From contig NZ_BARF01000031.1 of the NCBI RefSeq assembly GCF_000367365.1, positions 124,001-188,000 on the forward strand: 64,000 bases of DNA. Reading direction: 5' to 3'. Numbering within the stretch: the stretch's first letter is position 1; the number at the start of each line of letters is the position of its first letter. Under the pieces are notes generated by a model. The model did no database searches, was not told the origin of the DNA, and was given only the letters and a program-made list of their open reading frames with translations. Made by a program: the position numbers and the translations under genes. Below, piece by piece: positions 1-10,069 of the stretch. The DNA is from Streptomyces prunicolor NBRC 13075 (GTDB taxonomy: Bacteria; Actinomycetota; Actinomycetes; Streptomycetales; Streptomycetaceae).

Positions 1-326
1 TCCGCAAGAACGCTGCCGGGACCTGGCAGAAGACCGAGATCCCGATCGCCCTCAACTCCAGCCAGCGCACCAAGCTGGTCCTGGACAAGTACGACAACGC
101 CTACGCGGTGCTGCCCTACGGCCGTATCGCGGGCGCGTCGAAGGCCTCCGGGTACACCGACTGGGCGCTGCTGTACGACGGGAGCGACCTGAACGCGTTC
201 GGCGAGGTCGTCATCGACGAGCTGCGGGTCAAGGCGGACAACGTGCTGTCGGTCATGTACCAGGAGAAGTCGAGCGGTACGACCCCCTCGGCACTCCACG
301 TCGTCGACTTCGCCCTGCCCGCGTGA
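1..326 (+). CDS. BNR-repeat (BNR-4-like) protein, C-terminal part
   Basis: Only the last 107 residues are present; the frame is open from base 3 and the start lies left of the window. The fragment has the short beta-strand pattern of a propeller blade (DNAYAVLPYG, then a lone terminal strand before the stop) and resembles the end of BNR-repeat secreted proteins, the group containing sialidase- and rhamnogalacturonan-degrading enzymes. The LacI regulator 88 bases downstream on the same strand fits a carbohydrate-use locus. The family call rests on a short C-terminus and is tentative. Confidence 0.5.
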   Translation, partial: RKNAAGTWQKTEIPIALNSSQRTKLVLDKYDNAYAVLPYGRIAGASKASGYTDWALLYDGSDLNAFGEVVIDELRVKADNVLSVMYQEKSSGTTPSALHVVDFALPA

Positions 327-414
327 GCGGCACCGCCGCAGGAGTCGGCACAGGTCATGGCGGTAATGTGAAGACCTGCCCGCCGTCCCACGTCACCCTG
401 GAGGTCTCCGCCTG

Positions 415-1440
415 ATGGCCCAGCCGGTGGGTATCAAGGACGTCGCCCGCGCCGCCGGAGTCTCCGTCGGCACGGTCTCGAACGTCATCAACCGCCCGGA
501 CACCGTCGCCACGGAGACCCGGGCCCGGGTGCAGTCCGCGATCGACCGGCTCGGCTATGTCCGCAGCGAGTCGGCGCGTCAGCTGCGCGCCGGGCGCAGC
601 CGGATCATGGGGCTGCTCGTCCTCGACATGGGCAACCCGTTCTTCGTGGACGTGGCCCGCGGCGCCGAGCGGGCCGCGCGGGAATCCGGGCTCGGCGTGA
701 TGGTCTGCAACAGCGCGCAGAGCCCCGTCGAGGAGGCCGACTACCTCTCGCTCTTCGCCGAACAGCGGGTGCGGGGCGTGCTGTTGACCCCGGCGGACGC
801 GACCGGACGCAACATCGAGTCGTTCCGCCGGCACGGCATCCCCTTCGTGCTCGTCGACCGGGTCGCCGAGGGCACCACCGAGTGCTCGGTCTCCGTCGAC
901 GACGTCGCAGGCGGCGCGCTCGCCGTGCGGCACCTGATCGACGCCGGGCACCGCTCGATCGCGTACGTCAGTGGCCCGCCCGGCTTCAACCAGGTGCGGG
1001 ACCGCCGTACCGGCGCGAAGAACGCGCTCGCGGAGGCCGGTCTCGACCCGGACGCGCTGCGCGAGCTGCCCACCGACCGGCTCGACGTGGCGTCGGGGCG
1101 TGATGCCGGCGCCCGGCTGCTCGGCCTCGCCGACCGTCCCACGGCGGTCTTCTGCGCGAACGACCTCCTCGCGCTTGGCGTCCTCCAGGCCATGTACGCG
1201 GCCGGGGTCGGTGTCCCCGACGACCTCGCGATCGTCGGCTACGACGACATCGAGTTCGCCGCGGCGGCGGCCGTCCCGCTCACCTCGGTCCGCCAACCGG
1301 CCGTCACCATGGGCGCGTTGGCCGCCGAGCTGCTCCTGGAGGAGACGGAGGCGGAGACCGCGGCCCGACCGCACGAGCACCGGCGGGTCGTGCTCCAGCC
1401 GGAACTGGTGGTGCGCCGCTCCAGCCTGGCCGCCCGCTGA
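415..1440 (+). CDS. LacI-family transcriptional regulator
   Basis: 341 residues, the normal LacI length. The N-terminus (GIKDVARAAGVSVGTVSNV, residues 5-23) is a textbook LacI helix-turn-helix plus hinge region. The rest is the periplasmic-binding-protein-like sensor fold, with the conserved VLDMGNPFF, CNDLLALG and GYDDIEF blocks. ATG 415 follows GGAGG at 400-404. Such proteins repress sugar uptake and hydrolysis genes until an inducing sugar binds; the BNR protein upstream is the obvious candidate target, but no clear operator was identified. Confidence 0.93.
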   Translation: MAQPVGIKDVARAAGVSVGTVSNVINRPDTVATETRARVQSAIDRLGYVRSESARQLRAGRSRIMGLLVLDMGNPFFVDVARGAERAARESGLGVMVCNSAQSPVEEADYLSLFAEQRVRGVLLTPADATGRNIESFRRHGIPFVLVDRVAEGTTECSVSVDDVAGGALAVRHLIDAGHRSIAYVSGPPGFNQVRDRRTGAKNALAEAGLDPDALRELPTDRLDVASGRDAGARLLGLADRPTAVFCANDLLALGVLQAMYAAGVGVPDDLAIVGYDDIEFAAAAAVPLTSVRQPAVTMGALAAELLLEETEAETAARPHEHRRVVLQPELVVRRSSLAAR

Positions 1441-1551
1441 CCCGTCGGTCAGTAGCGATCGGCAGGATTTCATGATCCAGGGGGTCGGATATCGGACGCG
1501 CATGTGCTGAGATGTGACGCGGCCCGTAAATCGTCCGTCCCAGGAGCCCCG

Positions 1552-2856
1552 TTGTCCGACAGCTATCGCCAGCCCGGCGTCGTCCTCACCGACCGCCACT
1601 TCACCGTGCCCCTCGACCACGAGGACCCCACGGGCGAGACCATCGAGCTCTACGCCCGTGAGGCCGTCGCGAGCGACAAGGCGCACCGCGAGGACCTGCC
1701 GTGGCTGCTCTACCTCCAGGGCGGACCCGGATTCGGGGCGAATCGTTTCGTCGGAAGACAGGCCTGGCTCGGCCGCGCCCTCGACGAGTACCGCGTCCTC
1801 CTCCTGGACCAGCGCGGCACCGGCCACTCCACCCCGCTCACCCGGCAGACGCTCCCGCTGCGCGGCGGCCCCGCCGAGCAGGCCGAGCACCTCACGCACT
1901 TCCGCGCCGACTCGATCGTCCGGGACTGCGAGACGATCCGCCCGGCCCTCACCGGCGGCGCCCCCTGGACCGTCCTGGGCCAGAGCTTCGGCGGTTTCTG
2001 CACGGTGAACTACCTGTCCACCGCCCCCGAAGGCCTGCGCGCCGCCGTCCTCACCGGCGGCCTCCCGGCCCTCGACGCGCACGCCGACGACGTCTACCGC
2101 GCCGCCTACCCGCGCATCGAACGCAAGGTCGCCGCCCACTACGACCGCTACCCGCAGGACGTGGAACGCGCCCGCCGCATCGCCGAACACCTGATGCGGC
2201 ACGAGCCGGTCCTCCCCAACGGCTACCGGCTCACCGTCGAGGCCTTCCAGTCCCTCGGCATCATGCTCGGCGGCAGCGACGGCAGCCACCGCCTCCACTT
2301 CCTCCTGGAGAACGCCTTCGTCCGCACCCCGAGCGGCCACGAACTCTCCGACGCGTTCCAGGAAGAGGTCCAGAACTCCCTGTCCTACGCCGGGCACCCC
2401 CTCTACGCCCTCGTCCACGAGGCGTGCTACGCCCAGGACACCCGCCCCACCGCCTGGTCGGCGGAGCGCGTCCGCGGCGAGTTCCCGCAGTTCGACGCCG
2501 CCAAGACCCTCGCGGGCGACAGCCCCCTCCTCTTCACCGGCGAGACCATCCACCCCTGGATGTTCGACTGCGACCCCGCCCTGCGCCCGCTCCGTGACAC
2601 GGCCGAACTCCTCGCCGCCCACGCCGACTGGCAGCCCCTCTACGACCCCGCGCGCCTCGCCGCCAACGAGGTCCCGGTCGCCGCGGCCGTCTACCACGAC
2701 GACATGTACGTCGACGCGACCCACTCCCTCCAGACCGCCCGCGCCATCCGCGGCCTGCGCACCTGGGTCACCGACGAGTTCGAGCACGACGGGGTACGGG
2801 CCGGCGGCCCACGCGTCCTGGACCGGCTGCTCGCTCTGACGCGGGACGAGGCGTAA
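1552..2856 (+). CDS. alpha/beta hydrolase, prolyl aminopeptidase-like (peptidase S33)
   Basis: 434 residues from a TTG start. TTG 1552 is preferred over the in-frame GTG at 1504 because AGGAG at 1542-1546 sits correctly before it and the GTG has no ribosome site. Features: the oxyanion loop QGGPG (in place of the usual HGGPG), the nucleophile elbow GQSFGG with Ser145, and a C-terminal EHDG carrying the likely catalytic His. These match proline iminopeptidases, which remove N-terminal Pro from peptides. No signal peptide is seen, so it is probably cytoplasmic. Confidence 0.85.
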   Translation: MSDSYRQPGVVLTDRHFTVPLDHEDPTGETIELYAREAVASDKAHREDLPWLLYLQGGPGFGANRFVGRQAWLGRALDEYRVLLLDQRGTGHSTPLTRQTLPLRGGPAEQAEHLTHFRADSIVRDCETIRPALTGGAPWTVLGQSFGGFCTVNYLSTAPEGLRAAVLTGGLPALDAHADDVYRAAYPRIERKVAAHYDRYPQDVERARRIAEHLMRHEPVLPNGYRLTVEAFQSLGIMLGGSDGSHRLHFLLENAFVRTPSGHELSDAFQEEVQNSLSYAGHPLYALVHEACYAQDTRPTAWSAERVRGEFPQFDAAKTLAGDSPLLFTGETIHPWMFDCDPALRPLRDTAELLAAHADWQPLYDPARLAANEVPVAAAVYHDDMYVDATHSLQTARAIRGLRTWVTDEFEHDGVRAGGPRVLDRLLALTRDEA

Positions 2857-2944
2857 GGCAGGGGCTCTGCGGCTGGGTGCGGGCTCCACCGGGTGGCCGT
2901 CGAGGACATGCACTGTCGAAATGTCCGGCATAAGGTTCATTTCG

Positions 2945-3574
2945 ATGAATACCAAGCCACTGAACAGCAAGTCGCTCCGCCGGGGGCGCCCGGCGGCCCT
3001 GGTCCTCGCCGTCGTCGCGGCGAGCACGGTCGCGCTGGTGTCCTGCGGCGACGACAACGACAGCGGCGGCAGCAGCAACTCGCAGGCTGCGACGCCGCCC
3101 ACCGCCTCTTTCTCGGGCATGACACCGTCGGCCCTGAAGTCGGCCGCGTCCTCGGCGGTCGAGTCGGCCCGCGCCGCAGCCTCGGCCGCCGCGTCCTCCG
3201 CATCGGCCGCGGCGTCCTCCTTCGAGGCATCGGTGTCGGCCGAGGTGGCCCGCGCGAGCAAGGACGCCCAGAACGAGCTCAAGGACGTCAAGGGCCAGGG
3301 CAACGCGATGTCGGACGTCGCCATGACCGGCAAACCGCGCGCCCAGACCAGCGGCCTGCTCGCCGTCCTCGTCACCATCACCAACAAGACCGACAAGAAG
3401 GCGTCCTACGCCGTCCAGGTCGACTTCCTCGACTCCGCGGGGAAGGTGGTGGAGACCCGCTACGTCGGCGCCGAGGACCTCGCCCCCGGCGCGAAGGCCC
3501 AGCCGGTCGCCATCAGCACCAAGCCACCGGAGCCGGTACTGACCCCGAAGCTGGCGAAGGCGCAACGCTATTGA
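2945..3574 (+). CDS. lipoprotein with C-terminal FxLYD/DUF4352-like domain
   Basis: 209 residues. A basic N-terminus, a hydrophobic stretch and the lipobox LVSC (near residue 33) predict a lipid-anchored, surface-exposed protein. A Ser/Ala-rich linker (residues about 60-105) is followed by an Ig-like segment (LLAVLVTITNKTDK ... APGAKAQPV) of the kind seen in FxLYD/DUF4352 domains. ATG 2945 with AAGG at 2933-2936 is preferred; an in-frame ATG at 2921 would add eight residues. It converges on the membrane PLC-like gene. Function unknown. Confidence 0.75.
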   Translation: MNTKPLNSKSLRRGRPAALVLAVVAASTVALVSCGDDNDSGGSSNSQAATPPTASFSGMTPSALKSAASSAVESARAAASAAASSASAAASSFEASVSAEVARASKDAQNELKDVKGQGNAMSDVAMTGKPRAQTSGLLAVLVTITNKTDKKASYAVQVDFLDSAGKVVETRYVGAEDLAPGAKAQPVAISTKPPEPVLTPKLAKAQRY

Positions 3575-3595
3575 GAAACTGCCGACCTGAGCGTT

Positions 3596-3612
3596 GCGCC
3601 CTTTAGGGGCGC
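3596..3612. terminator. hairpin between convergent genes
   Basis: GCGCCC and GGGCGC (3596-3601, 3607-3612) form a 6-bp GC stem with a five-base loop, between the stops of the lipoprotein gene (+, 3574) and the PLC-like gene (-, 3677). No T-run follows, which is usual in Streptomyces. It overlaps a 23-base repeat that recurs at 51456-51478. Confidence 0.5.
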
Positions 3613-3625
3613 GGGGAACTGCGCG
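3603..3625 (+). repeat. dispersed intergenic 23-base repeat, copy 1
   Basis: This 23-base sequence begins TTAGGGGCGCGGGG and ends AACTGCGCG. Its exact reverse complement occurs at 51456-51478. Both copies lie just beyond the 3' end of a gene. An exact 23-base match between two intergenic spots suggests a dispersed element. Confidence 0.7.
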
Positions 3626-3676
3626 GCGAGCCCCCCACCGGCCCGCGGATTCACGACTGAGCTTCCAGCGGAGCGT

Positions 3677-5779
3677 CTAGCGCTGGGAGTTGAGCTCGTC
3701 CACGGCTGCCCCCGCGTCTCCGATCGTCGTGTAGTCGGCGGCGACGAAGTTCACCGGCCGACCGCGTTCCCGCTCGCAGCGGTGGACGCGGTCGAGCACG
3801 TACTGGCGGGCGTTGACCTTGCCCGCGTCCAGGCGGCTGCCGCCGTCGATGGTGATGAAGTGGTTGAGCAGGAACAGGCGTTTGTCGCTGCCACCACGAT
3901 GCGGTACGCAGCTCATCGCGTCCGGGGTGCGGAACGCGAACGGGGTCTCCATCCCGTAGTCGTAGAAGTTCCGGTACCAGGGCGCCGGGCCGTCGGCCCG
4001 CTCGGCGAAGACGACGAGTCGACGCCCGCTGTCGACCATGTCCCCCAGGGTCGGCCACGGCTTCGCGGGATCGGGGTCGGGGGTGTGGACCAGGTCGGTC
4101 AACCCGGCCTGCGCGAAGGCCTGTTCGGTGTCCTCGCCGCTGATCGCGTCCTGCACGATCAGGGTGACGACCTCGGTCGGATGGGCACGCATCCAGTCAC
4201 CGATCTCGCGCAGCGCGGGCACCAGCGCGATCGCCCCCGCCCGGCACACGGAGTGGCACAACCACAGCCCCGCACGCGGCGGGTTGAACCTGTCCACGGC
4301 CGCGGCGATGAACTTCCGCTGTTCCGGGGTGAAGTCGGACTCGGCGAGCCGCTGGGTGATCTCGTCCGGCCGTTCCCACCGGTAGGTGTCGATCTGAAGG
4401 GCACGTACCCCGTCGTCCAACTGGGCCGAGATACCCGGGTCCTGGAGCGGGCCGATGAACCGGTCGACAGACGTCGACATCGCGTTGTGCGAGGTGAGGT
4501 AGGCGACCTCGTCGTAGGACCGGTCGCACAGTTCCGCACCGCCCTCGCAGGTGCGGGACGCGGCGGGTGCGACGGCGTACGGCACCAGCAGGATGCCGGT
4601 GACGGCGGCGCCGCCCGTGGCCAGGGCCAGCCACCGGAGGCGCGGGAGCGCGGGGACGCGCGGTCGAGCTTGGAGGGCCCAGCCCACGCCGGTCAGGAGG
4701 GCGCCGGCCAGCACGGGCACCAGGGCCGTCGTCAGGGCGGTGGCCGTGAGCCGGTCCAGGGCCGTGCGCTGCACATCGTCGACCAGCCGGGCCAGGCTCG
4801 GCGGCCAGGAACCCGGCGGATCGATCACTCGTCCGCCGCTGACCAGCCGGAACAGGAGGGCGACGAGCGCGGCCAGTACCCCACCGGCCGCGAGCGACCA
4901 GCCCAGGGGGAGAAGCCGGCGACCTGGAGGCGTCGAGCCTCCGCCGACCCACAGCACCACCAGCGCGACCACGAGAAGCGCCGAGGCGAGGGCCTCCGCG
5001 AGCCCGAGCCCGACGGCGGTGTAGGCGCGGGCACGGTGGAGGGGTGTCAGGTCGTTGCCGGACGCGGCGAGGGTGTCCGTGAGATTCCAGGTGCCGCCGC
5101 CGACGGTCGCCCGCAGCTGAGCGGCGGCCGTACGGGTCCGGTCCGACGCGAGTGCGGGGGCGACGGTCGCGAGCGCGGTCGCGACGTCCCCGTCCCGCAG
5201 CGCCGTCTCGACCGCCGGACGCAGGGCGTCCCGTTCCGCCACGGGCAGCCCGCCGGGTGCATGCCCCGCGACGACGGCACCCAGGGCGGCGGACAGGTCG
5301 GCCGAGAAGCGCTCGAAGTCGGGCTCGGGCCGGTCCTGGACGGAGGCGACGAGATCGCCGAAGTAGATCTGGGCCAGGTCGTCGAGGTGGGCCAGCACCG
5401 GCCGCAGATCGACCGTGAGGTCCAACGAGTCGCGCTTGCCGCCCAGGTAACCCACCACGGCGTCGATCTGCTGCTGGGTGAGATCCCGGACCGTCTCCGG
5501 CGGCAGCACCAGCTTGAGGTTGGAGGTGACCTGCGCCTCCGGCACGGGCAGCCGGGCCAGCAGCCCCCGGGTGACCGGTGCTGCCTTCGGATCGACCAGC
5601 ACCTGGTTGTACAGCCGGTCGTAGGCCTTCTGCTCGTCCAGTACGGACCGGTAGAAACCCGGTGAGACCACGGTCGAGCGGGCCGTGGCCGCGAGGGTGA
5701 GCACCGCCGCGGCGAGGACAACCAGCACCAGGGCCGCGACATGCGGCAGCCTGCGGGACGGGACGCCGAGCGGGTCCAT
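3677..5779 (-). CDS. membrane protein with PI-PLC-like phosphodiesterase domain
   Basis: 700 residues. An N-terminal helix (about 10-30) is followed by an extracytoplasmic helical region to about 255, four membrane segments between about 255 and 402, then a C-terminal PLC-like TIM-barrel domain. The domain shows the two expected catalytic histidines, His431 in TSHNAM and His509 in LCHS, and DDGVRALQIDTY. Related enzymes cleave phosphoinositide or glycerophosphodiester bonds; the domain would face outside. Both histidines are retained, so activity is plausible, but substrate is unknown. The ribosome site before ATG 5779 is weak. Confidence 0.8.
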   Translation of the reverse strand: MDPLGVPSRRLPHVAALVLVVLAAAVLTLAATARSTVVSPGFYRSVLDEQKAYDRLYNQVLVDPKAAPVTRGLLARLPVPEAQVTSNLKLVLPPETVRDLTQQQIDAVVGYLGGKRDSLDLTVDLRPVLAHLDDLAQIYFGDLVASVQDRPEPDFERFSADLSAALGAVVAGHAPGGLPVAERDALRPAVETALRDGDVATALATVAPALASDRTRTAAAQLRATVGGGTWNLTDTLAASGNDLTPLHRARAYTAVGLGLAEALASALLVVALVVLWVGGGSTPPGRRLLPLGWSLAAGGVLAALVALLFRLVSGGRVIDPPGSWPPSLARLVDDVQRTALDRLTATALTTALVPVLAGALLTGVGWALQARPRVPALPRLRWLALATGGAAVTGILLVPYAVAPAASRTCEGGAELCDRSYDEVAYLTSHNAMSTSVDRFIGPLQDPGISAQLDDGVRALQIDTYRWERPDEITQRLAESDFTPEQRKFIAAAVDRFNPPRAGLWLCHSVCRAGAIALVPALREIGDWMRAHPTEVVTLIVQDAISGEDTEQAFAQAGLTDLVHTPDPDPAKPWPTLGDMVDSGRRLVVFAERADGPAPWYRNFYDYGMETPFAFRTPDAMSCVPHRGGSDKRLFLLNHFITIDGGSRLDAGKVNARQYVLDRVHRCERERGRPVNFVAADYTTIGDAGAAVDELNSQR

Positions 5780-5889
5780 GACTCACCATCGTCGTCCCAC
5801 CCCACCCGCCCCGCAAACGGACACGCGAGGCCCGCGTAGGGACCCGGACTCCGCAACGGGGACGGTACGAACGAGGAGCGTCTGGCGGA

Positions 5890-7041
5890 TCACCTCGGGA
5901 AAGCGAGCGTGGCTTCGTGCAACGAGGCCAGCAGGTCCAACGGCCGTCGGTCCGGGAACTCCGCCCGGGTCAGGTTCATCGTGTACGAGAATCCGACCCG
6001 CTCGCCGGGCCAGGCACCGTGCCGTGAGCCTCCCGCGCCGGCATGGCCGAAGGCGTCGGGTGGCGGGCCGAACAGGCCCAGCTCCGTACGGAGTTCGAAA
6101 CCGGCGCCGTACGCCATCGGGGTGCCCCACAACGGCGAGACACCCCGCCGCAGCTCCCGCCGCCCGAGCCGTACGGTCGCCTCGTCGAGCACCCGGACAC
6201 CGTCCAACTCGCCGCCCCGGGCGAGGCAGGTGTAGAAGCGGGCCATCGAACGGGCCGTCACATGTGCGCCCACGGCGGGGAGTTGGGCGCGGCGGAAGGT
6301 GGCAGAGTTCCACAAGGCGGGTGCGTCGGGAGTCAGCAGGGGATTGCGGGTCAGGACCTGCAAGGCGTCCCTCTCCTCGTCCTCGTCCTTCGGCCGCAGC
6401 ACACCCGGCCCCGCGATCGTCGTCGCGACCCGGTGGTGCTCCGTGTCCGGCAGCCCCAGCCAGATGTCCAGGCCGAGCGGGCCCGCGAACTCGTCGGCGA
6501 ACAGGGCGCCCACGGTCCGTCCGTCCACCCGGCGTACCAGTTCCCCGGTCAGCCAGCCCCACGTCAGCGCGTGGTACACGAACGCGGCCCGCGGATCGGT
6601 CGTCGGGGCCTGTGCCGCGAGGAGTGCCGCCATGTGCTCCGGGTTCAGCAACTCCTCTGTGTCGACGGGCTGTTGCACGCCCGGCAGCCGCGCCTGATGG
6701 GACAGGATCTCGGCGACCGTGATCCGCTCCTTGCCGGCCGCGGCGAACTCCGGCCAGTAGCGGGCGGCCGGGGCATCCAGTTCCAGCAGGCCACGCTCGA
6801 CCAGCAGCAACACGCACGCGCTCGTCAGGCCCTTGGCTCCGGAGAAGACGAGTTGGAGCGTGTCCGCCTGCCACGGTCGCCCTGTTCCGGGGTCGGTCAC
6901 CCCGGCCCACAGGTCCACGACGGGTTCGCCGTCCCGGTACGCGGCGAAGGCGGCGCCAACTTCCCCGTACCGCGCGAAGTTTGCGGCGAAGACCTCCGCG
7001 ACCTTCTCGAAGCCGGGCGCCGTGCGGCCCTGGACGTCCAT
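5890..7041 (-). CDS. serine beta-lactamase-fold hydrolase (class C/esterase type)
   Basis: 383 residues. The SxxK motif is Ser67-Gly-Ala-Lys70 in VFSGAKG. A Tyr motif (YHALTWGW) follows in mid-protein, and HAGAGG near the C-terminus replaces the KTG triad, the pattern of EstB-like esterases more than of true beta-lactamases. No signal peptide is evident. Start and upstream stop overlap as TGATG at 7039-7043, so translation is probably coupled to the TetR gene. It may be an intracellular esterase or lactone hydrolase under that regulator. Confidence 0.88.
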   Translation of the reverse strand: MDVQGRTAPGFEKVAEVFAANFARYGEVGAAFAAYRDGEPVVDLWAGVTDPGTGRPWQADTLQLVFSGAKGLTSACVLLLVERGLLELDAPAARYWPEFAAAGKERITVAEILSHQARLPGVQQPVDTEELLNPEHMAALLAAQAPTTDPRAAFVYHALTWGWLTGELVRRVDGRTVGALFADEFAGPLGLDIWLGLPDTEHHRVATTIAGPGVLRPKDEDEERDALQVLTRNPLLTPDAPALWNSATFRRAQLPAVGAHVTARSMARFYTCLARGGELDGVRVLDEATVRLGRRELRRGVSPLWGTPMAYGAGFELRTELGLFGPPPDAFGHAGAGGSRHGAWPGERVGFSYTMNLTRAEFPDRRPLDLLASLHEATLAFPR

Positions 7042-7628
7042 CACGCCCCCTGCGCCGACAACAGGGCGAGAGCCGCCTGCTTGGCGTCCTCGGCGGCCCG
7101 GCCGTGCGGGTCGTGGTGGTCGGCCACGACGGTGGCGCCCTCCAACAGGATCAGCAACTGCCGTCCCAGGAGGGCCGGTTCGCGGGCGCCGGCGCGTTCG
7201 GCGATGCCGGTGAGCAGTTCGCCGTAGCGGGCCAGATGACGGTCCGCCAGTGTGCGGGCGGGCGGCGCGTGCCGCTGCGTCGCCGCGTTGACGATCGCGC
7301 AGCCCCGGAAACCGGGCTGTCGGTACCAGTCGCCCAACACATCGAAGAGTGCGGTGAGTTGGGCGTGCGGGTCGGGGCCCGCCGCCTCCACCGCCTCCGT
7401 CAGCCAGTGCACCACCCGGTCGCTTCTGGCCTCCAGGACCGCCTCGACCAGGCCGTCCTTCGAGCCGAAGTGGCGGTACAGCGTCTCCTTGGAGGCGCCG
7501 ACCGCCCGGCACAGCTCGGCCACGCCGACGCCGTCCAGCCCCCGTTCGTAGAGGATCCCGGTCGCGGAGGCGAGGAGGGTGGCGCGGGTGCGGTCGGGGT
7601 CCAGGGCCGTTCCTTTGGGTACAGGCAT
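7041..7628 (-). CDS. TetR-family transcriptional regulator
   Basis: 195 residues. The N-terminal helix-turn-helix ([20 protein letters not shown], residues about 30-49) is typical TetR. The C-terminal part contains [17 protein letters not shown], a signature of the subgroup related to NemR/AcnR-like C-domains. It is the first gene of a two-gene operon with the hydrolase. No good Shine-Dalgarno precedes ATG 7628. A perfect 10-bp palindrome lies 12 bases upstream and probably mediates autorepression. Confidence 0.9.
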   Translation of the reverse strand: MPVPKGTALDPDRTRATLLASATGILYERGLDGVGVAELCRAVGASKETLYRHFGSKDGLVEAVLEARSDRVVHWLTEAVEAAGPDPHAQLTALFDVLGDWYRQPGFRGCAIVNAATQRHAPPARTLADRHLARYGELLTGIAERAGAREPALLGRQLLILLEGATVVADHHDPHGRAAEDAKQAALALLSAQGA

Positions 7629-7640
7629 GGAGGAGATGGT

Positions 7641-7650
7641 ACCGATCGGT
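7641..7650. promoter_or_regulatory. candidate TetR operator (perfect palindrome)
   Basis: ACCGATCGGT is fully palindromic and lies in the 69-base space between the divergent TetR gene (start 7628) and the pentapeptide gene (start 7698). Position and symmetry suit autoregulation and possibly control of both directions. Confidence 0.5.
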
Positions 7651-7697
7651 TCGATGTGAGTCCATGGTGGTGCGGGCAGGTCAGTAAGCTGATCACC

Positions 7698-8528
7698 ATG
7701 GAAGATCACATAGCGACCCGCTCCGACCTCCGCGGCGACTGCGCGCGCTGCTTCGGGCTGTGCTGTGTGGCGTTGCCCTTCGCCGTCTCGGCCGACTTCG
7801 CGAGCGACAAGGCCGCCGGGACACCGTGCCCGAACCTCCAGGGCGATCACCGCTGCGGAATCCACGCGAAGCTCCGGCCGAAGGGCTTCGCCGGCTGCAC
7901 CGTCTACGACTGTTTCGGCGCCGGGCAGCAGGTCTCGCAGGTCACCTTCGCCGGACAGGACTGGCGTACGGCTCCCCGGGAGCAGGCGCGCCGGATGTTC
8001 GAGGTCTTCCCCGTCGTACGGCAGCTCCACGAACTGCTCCGCCACCTGACCGAGGCGCTCACCCTGCCCGCCGCCGGGCCGATTCACCCCGACCTGCGCC
8101 GCGCCCTCGCCCGCACCGAGGACCTCACGCACGGCACGCCCGCGGAGCTCGGCGCGCTCGACGTGGGCGCGCACCGGCAGGAGGTCGACGACCTGCTGCT
8201 GCGGGCCAGCGAGTTGGTGCGGGCCGGAGTGCGCGGCAAGAAGAAGGAGCGACGCGGTGCCGACCTCATGGGTGCCCGGCTGAAGGGCGCCGATCTGAGC
8301 CGGGCCAACCTGCGCGGCGCCTGCCTCATCGCCGCCGATCTCACCGGCGCCGACCTGCGCGGTGCGGATCTGATCGGTGCCGACCTGCGGGACGCCGATC
8401 TCACGGACGCGGACCTCACCGGCGCGTTCTTCCTCACCCAGCCGCAGGTCAACGCGGCCCGGGGGAGCGCCGGGGCCAGGTTGCCGGAGTCAGTCGTCCG
8501 TCCTGTGCACTGGACAGCGGGGCTCTGA
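7698..8528 (+). CDS. pentapeptide-repeat protein with Cys-rich N-terminal domain
   Basis: 276 residues in two parts. Residues about 14-75 hold clustered cysteines ([24 protein letters not shown]), a pattern that could bind metal. Residues about 193-250 are A(D/N)LxxA repeats ([19 protein letters not shown] and so on), which form a right-handed quadrilateral beta-helix. The -10-like TAAGCT at 7685-7690 lies seven bases before ATG 7698 with no ribosome site, so the mRNA may be leaderless. The 3' end overlaps the convergent P450 gene by 39 bases. Role unknown. Confidence 0.85.
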   Translation: MEDHIATRSDLRGDCARCFGLCCVALPFAVSADFASDKAAGTPCPNLQGDHRCGIHAKLRPKGFAGCTVYDCFGAGQQVSQVTFAGQDWRTAPREQARRMFEVFPVVRQLHELLRHLTEALTLPAAGPIHPDLRRALARTEDLTHGTPAELGALDVGAHRQEVDDLLLRASELVRAGVRGKKKERRGADLMGARLKGADLSRANLRGACLIAADLTGADLRGADLIGADLRDADLTDADLTGAFFLTQPQVNAARGSAGARLPESVVRPVHWTAGL

Positions 8529-10022
8529 CCTCACCTCGTCGGGGACCGTGACCGGTGCGGGGGTCGCTGTTGCCGTGCGGCGGTCGAGGTGCAGGCGCAG
8601 GCCCTCCGGCATCAGCGTCAGGCGTTCGGTCACGCGCAGCCGGTACGCCGGGTCGGGGCGCAACTCGTAGCGTCGCAGTAGCAGACCCAGGACCAACGTC
8701 GCCTCGTGCAGGGCGAATTGGCGGCCGATGCAGGCCCGCGCCCCGGTCCCGAACGGCTTGAAGGTGTGCGGGGCGCGGGAACGTACGGCCTTGGCCTCGA
8801 AGCGGTCCGGGTCGAACTCCTCGGCGTCCGCGCCCCACACCTCGGGGTCGCGGTGCAGCATCGGCGTCAGGATCAGCGCCCAGGCGCCCCGCCGCATCGG
8901 GTGGACCCCGGTCAGCTCGGTGTCCCGGGTGGCCTCGCGGGCGTACGCCGGGGCCGTCGGCCACAGCCGTAGCGACTCGTCGAGCACCCGGCGGACGTAG
9001 CGCAGCTTGGCGACCTGGTCGTAGCCGGGGGTCTCGGTGTCGCCCCAGACCTGGTCCACCTCGGCGCGGGCGCGGGCCGCGATCTCCGGGTGACGGGCGA
9101 GGTAGTGCAGGGCGAAGGAGAGGGAGCCCGAGGTCGTCTCGTGGCCGGCGACCAGGAAGGTGATGACCTGGCGGCGGACGTTCTCGGGGGAGAGGCGCTC
9201 GCCGGTCTCCGCGTGGGTGGTGTCGAGCATCCGGTCGAGCAGGTCGCCGTCGCCGCTCCCGCTCGCCTCGCGGCGGGTCCGCACCATCTCGTCGACCGTG
9301 CGGTTGAGATAGGCGATGTCCGCTTCGTTGCGGCGAGTTGCGGTGCGCAGCAGGAGCGGGGCCAGCGGCGACGGTACGGAGTTGAGGCGCTGTGCGTAGC
9401 TGAGCGTGCCCACCATCGCCGTCACGAAGGGGTGCGGGCGGTCGCGTTCGAAGGAGCCGAAGTCATGGCCGAAGCCGGTGCGCGAGATCGTCTCCAGGGT
9501 CAGCTTGGTCATGTCGCCGGGGACGTCCACCGACCGTCCGGCCGCCAGCTCGCGGTCCCAGCGGTCCGTGAGGCGCCCGGCCACGGACAGCATCATCGGG
9601 TGGTAGCCCGCCATCGCCTCGCGGCTGAAGCCGGGGGCCAGGACGTCGTGCGCCAACTGCCAGTTGGGCTCGTGGTTGTACGCCGTGAACAGTCCGTCCC
9701 CGGCGACCGGCCGCAGGTTCGCCACCCCCAGACCGACATGCTTGGCGAACCGTGACTCGTCCGCCATGTCGGCGACCAGATCGGTGCCCCACACGAACAC
9801 GAACTCCTTGCCGAAGGCCCGCCGACGGAAGATCGGGCCCAGTTGGCGGGCGTAGCGGAGCGTGTCCTGGAGGGGAGTGCGGCGGTCGGCGCCCAGGACG
9901 TCACCGAGCAGCGGGACCCGGCGCGGGGGATGCGGGATGCGGTCGAGGTGGGGCCAGCCCTGCTCGGCGCCCCGGAATCCCTTCGGCAGCGCGGTCGGCG
10001 TCACCGTCGTCGTCTCCGCCAT
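8490..10022 (-). CDS. cytochrome P450, stand-alone CYP102-like heme domain
   Basis: 510 residues. I-helix AGHETTS, K-helix ExxR in DESLRLWP and heme loop [12 protein letters not shown] with Cys431 as iron ligand. The sequence tracks the heme domain of the fused enzyme at 21929 closely ([35 protein letters not shown]) but has no reductase, so it needs separate redox partners. A basic Lys and a Phe occupy the positions of P450 BM3 Arg47 and Tyr51, consistent with an acidic fatty substrate. ATG 10022 has GGGAG upstream. Divergent from a TetR gene. Confidence 0.92.
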   Translation of the reverse strand: MAETTTVTPTALPKGFRGAEQGWPHLDRIPHPPRRVPLLGDVLGADRRTPLQDTLRYARQLGPIFRRRAFGKEFVFVWGTDLVADMADESRFAKHVGLGVANLRPVAGDGLFTAYNHEPNWQLAHDVLAPGFSREAMAGYHPMMLSVAGRLTDRWDRELAAGRSVDVPGDMTKLTLETISRTGFGHDFGSFERDRPHPFVTAMVGTLSYAQRLNSVPSPLAPLLLRTATRRNEADIAYLNRTVDEMVRTRREASGSGDGDLLDRMLDTTHAETGERLSPENVRRQVITFLVAGHETTSGSLSFALHYLARHPEIAARARAEVDQVWGDTETPGYDQVAKLRYVRRVLDESLRLWPTAPAYAREATRDTELTGVHPMRRGAWALILTPMLHRDPEVWGADAEEFDPDRFEAKAVRSRAPHTFKPFGTGARACIGRQFALHEATLVLGLLLRRYELRPDPAYRLRVTERLTLMPEGLRLHLDRRTATATPAPVTVPDEVRSEPRCPVHRTDD

Positions 10023-10069
10023 GACGCGATCTCCCTTGAGTCTGCGGCAGGTTGAGCCTGTTGTACGTG

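Noticed and set aside
355..3396. Long open frame antisense to the LacI, hydrolase and lipoprotein genes
   Set aside because: Low-complexity Gly/Ala/Arg composition typical of antisense frames in high-GC DNA; the sense genes have clear families.
5890..7041. Beta-lactam resistance gene
   Set aside because: HAGAGG replaces KTG and there is no signal peptide; an EstB-like esterase is more likely.
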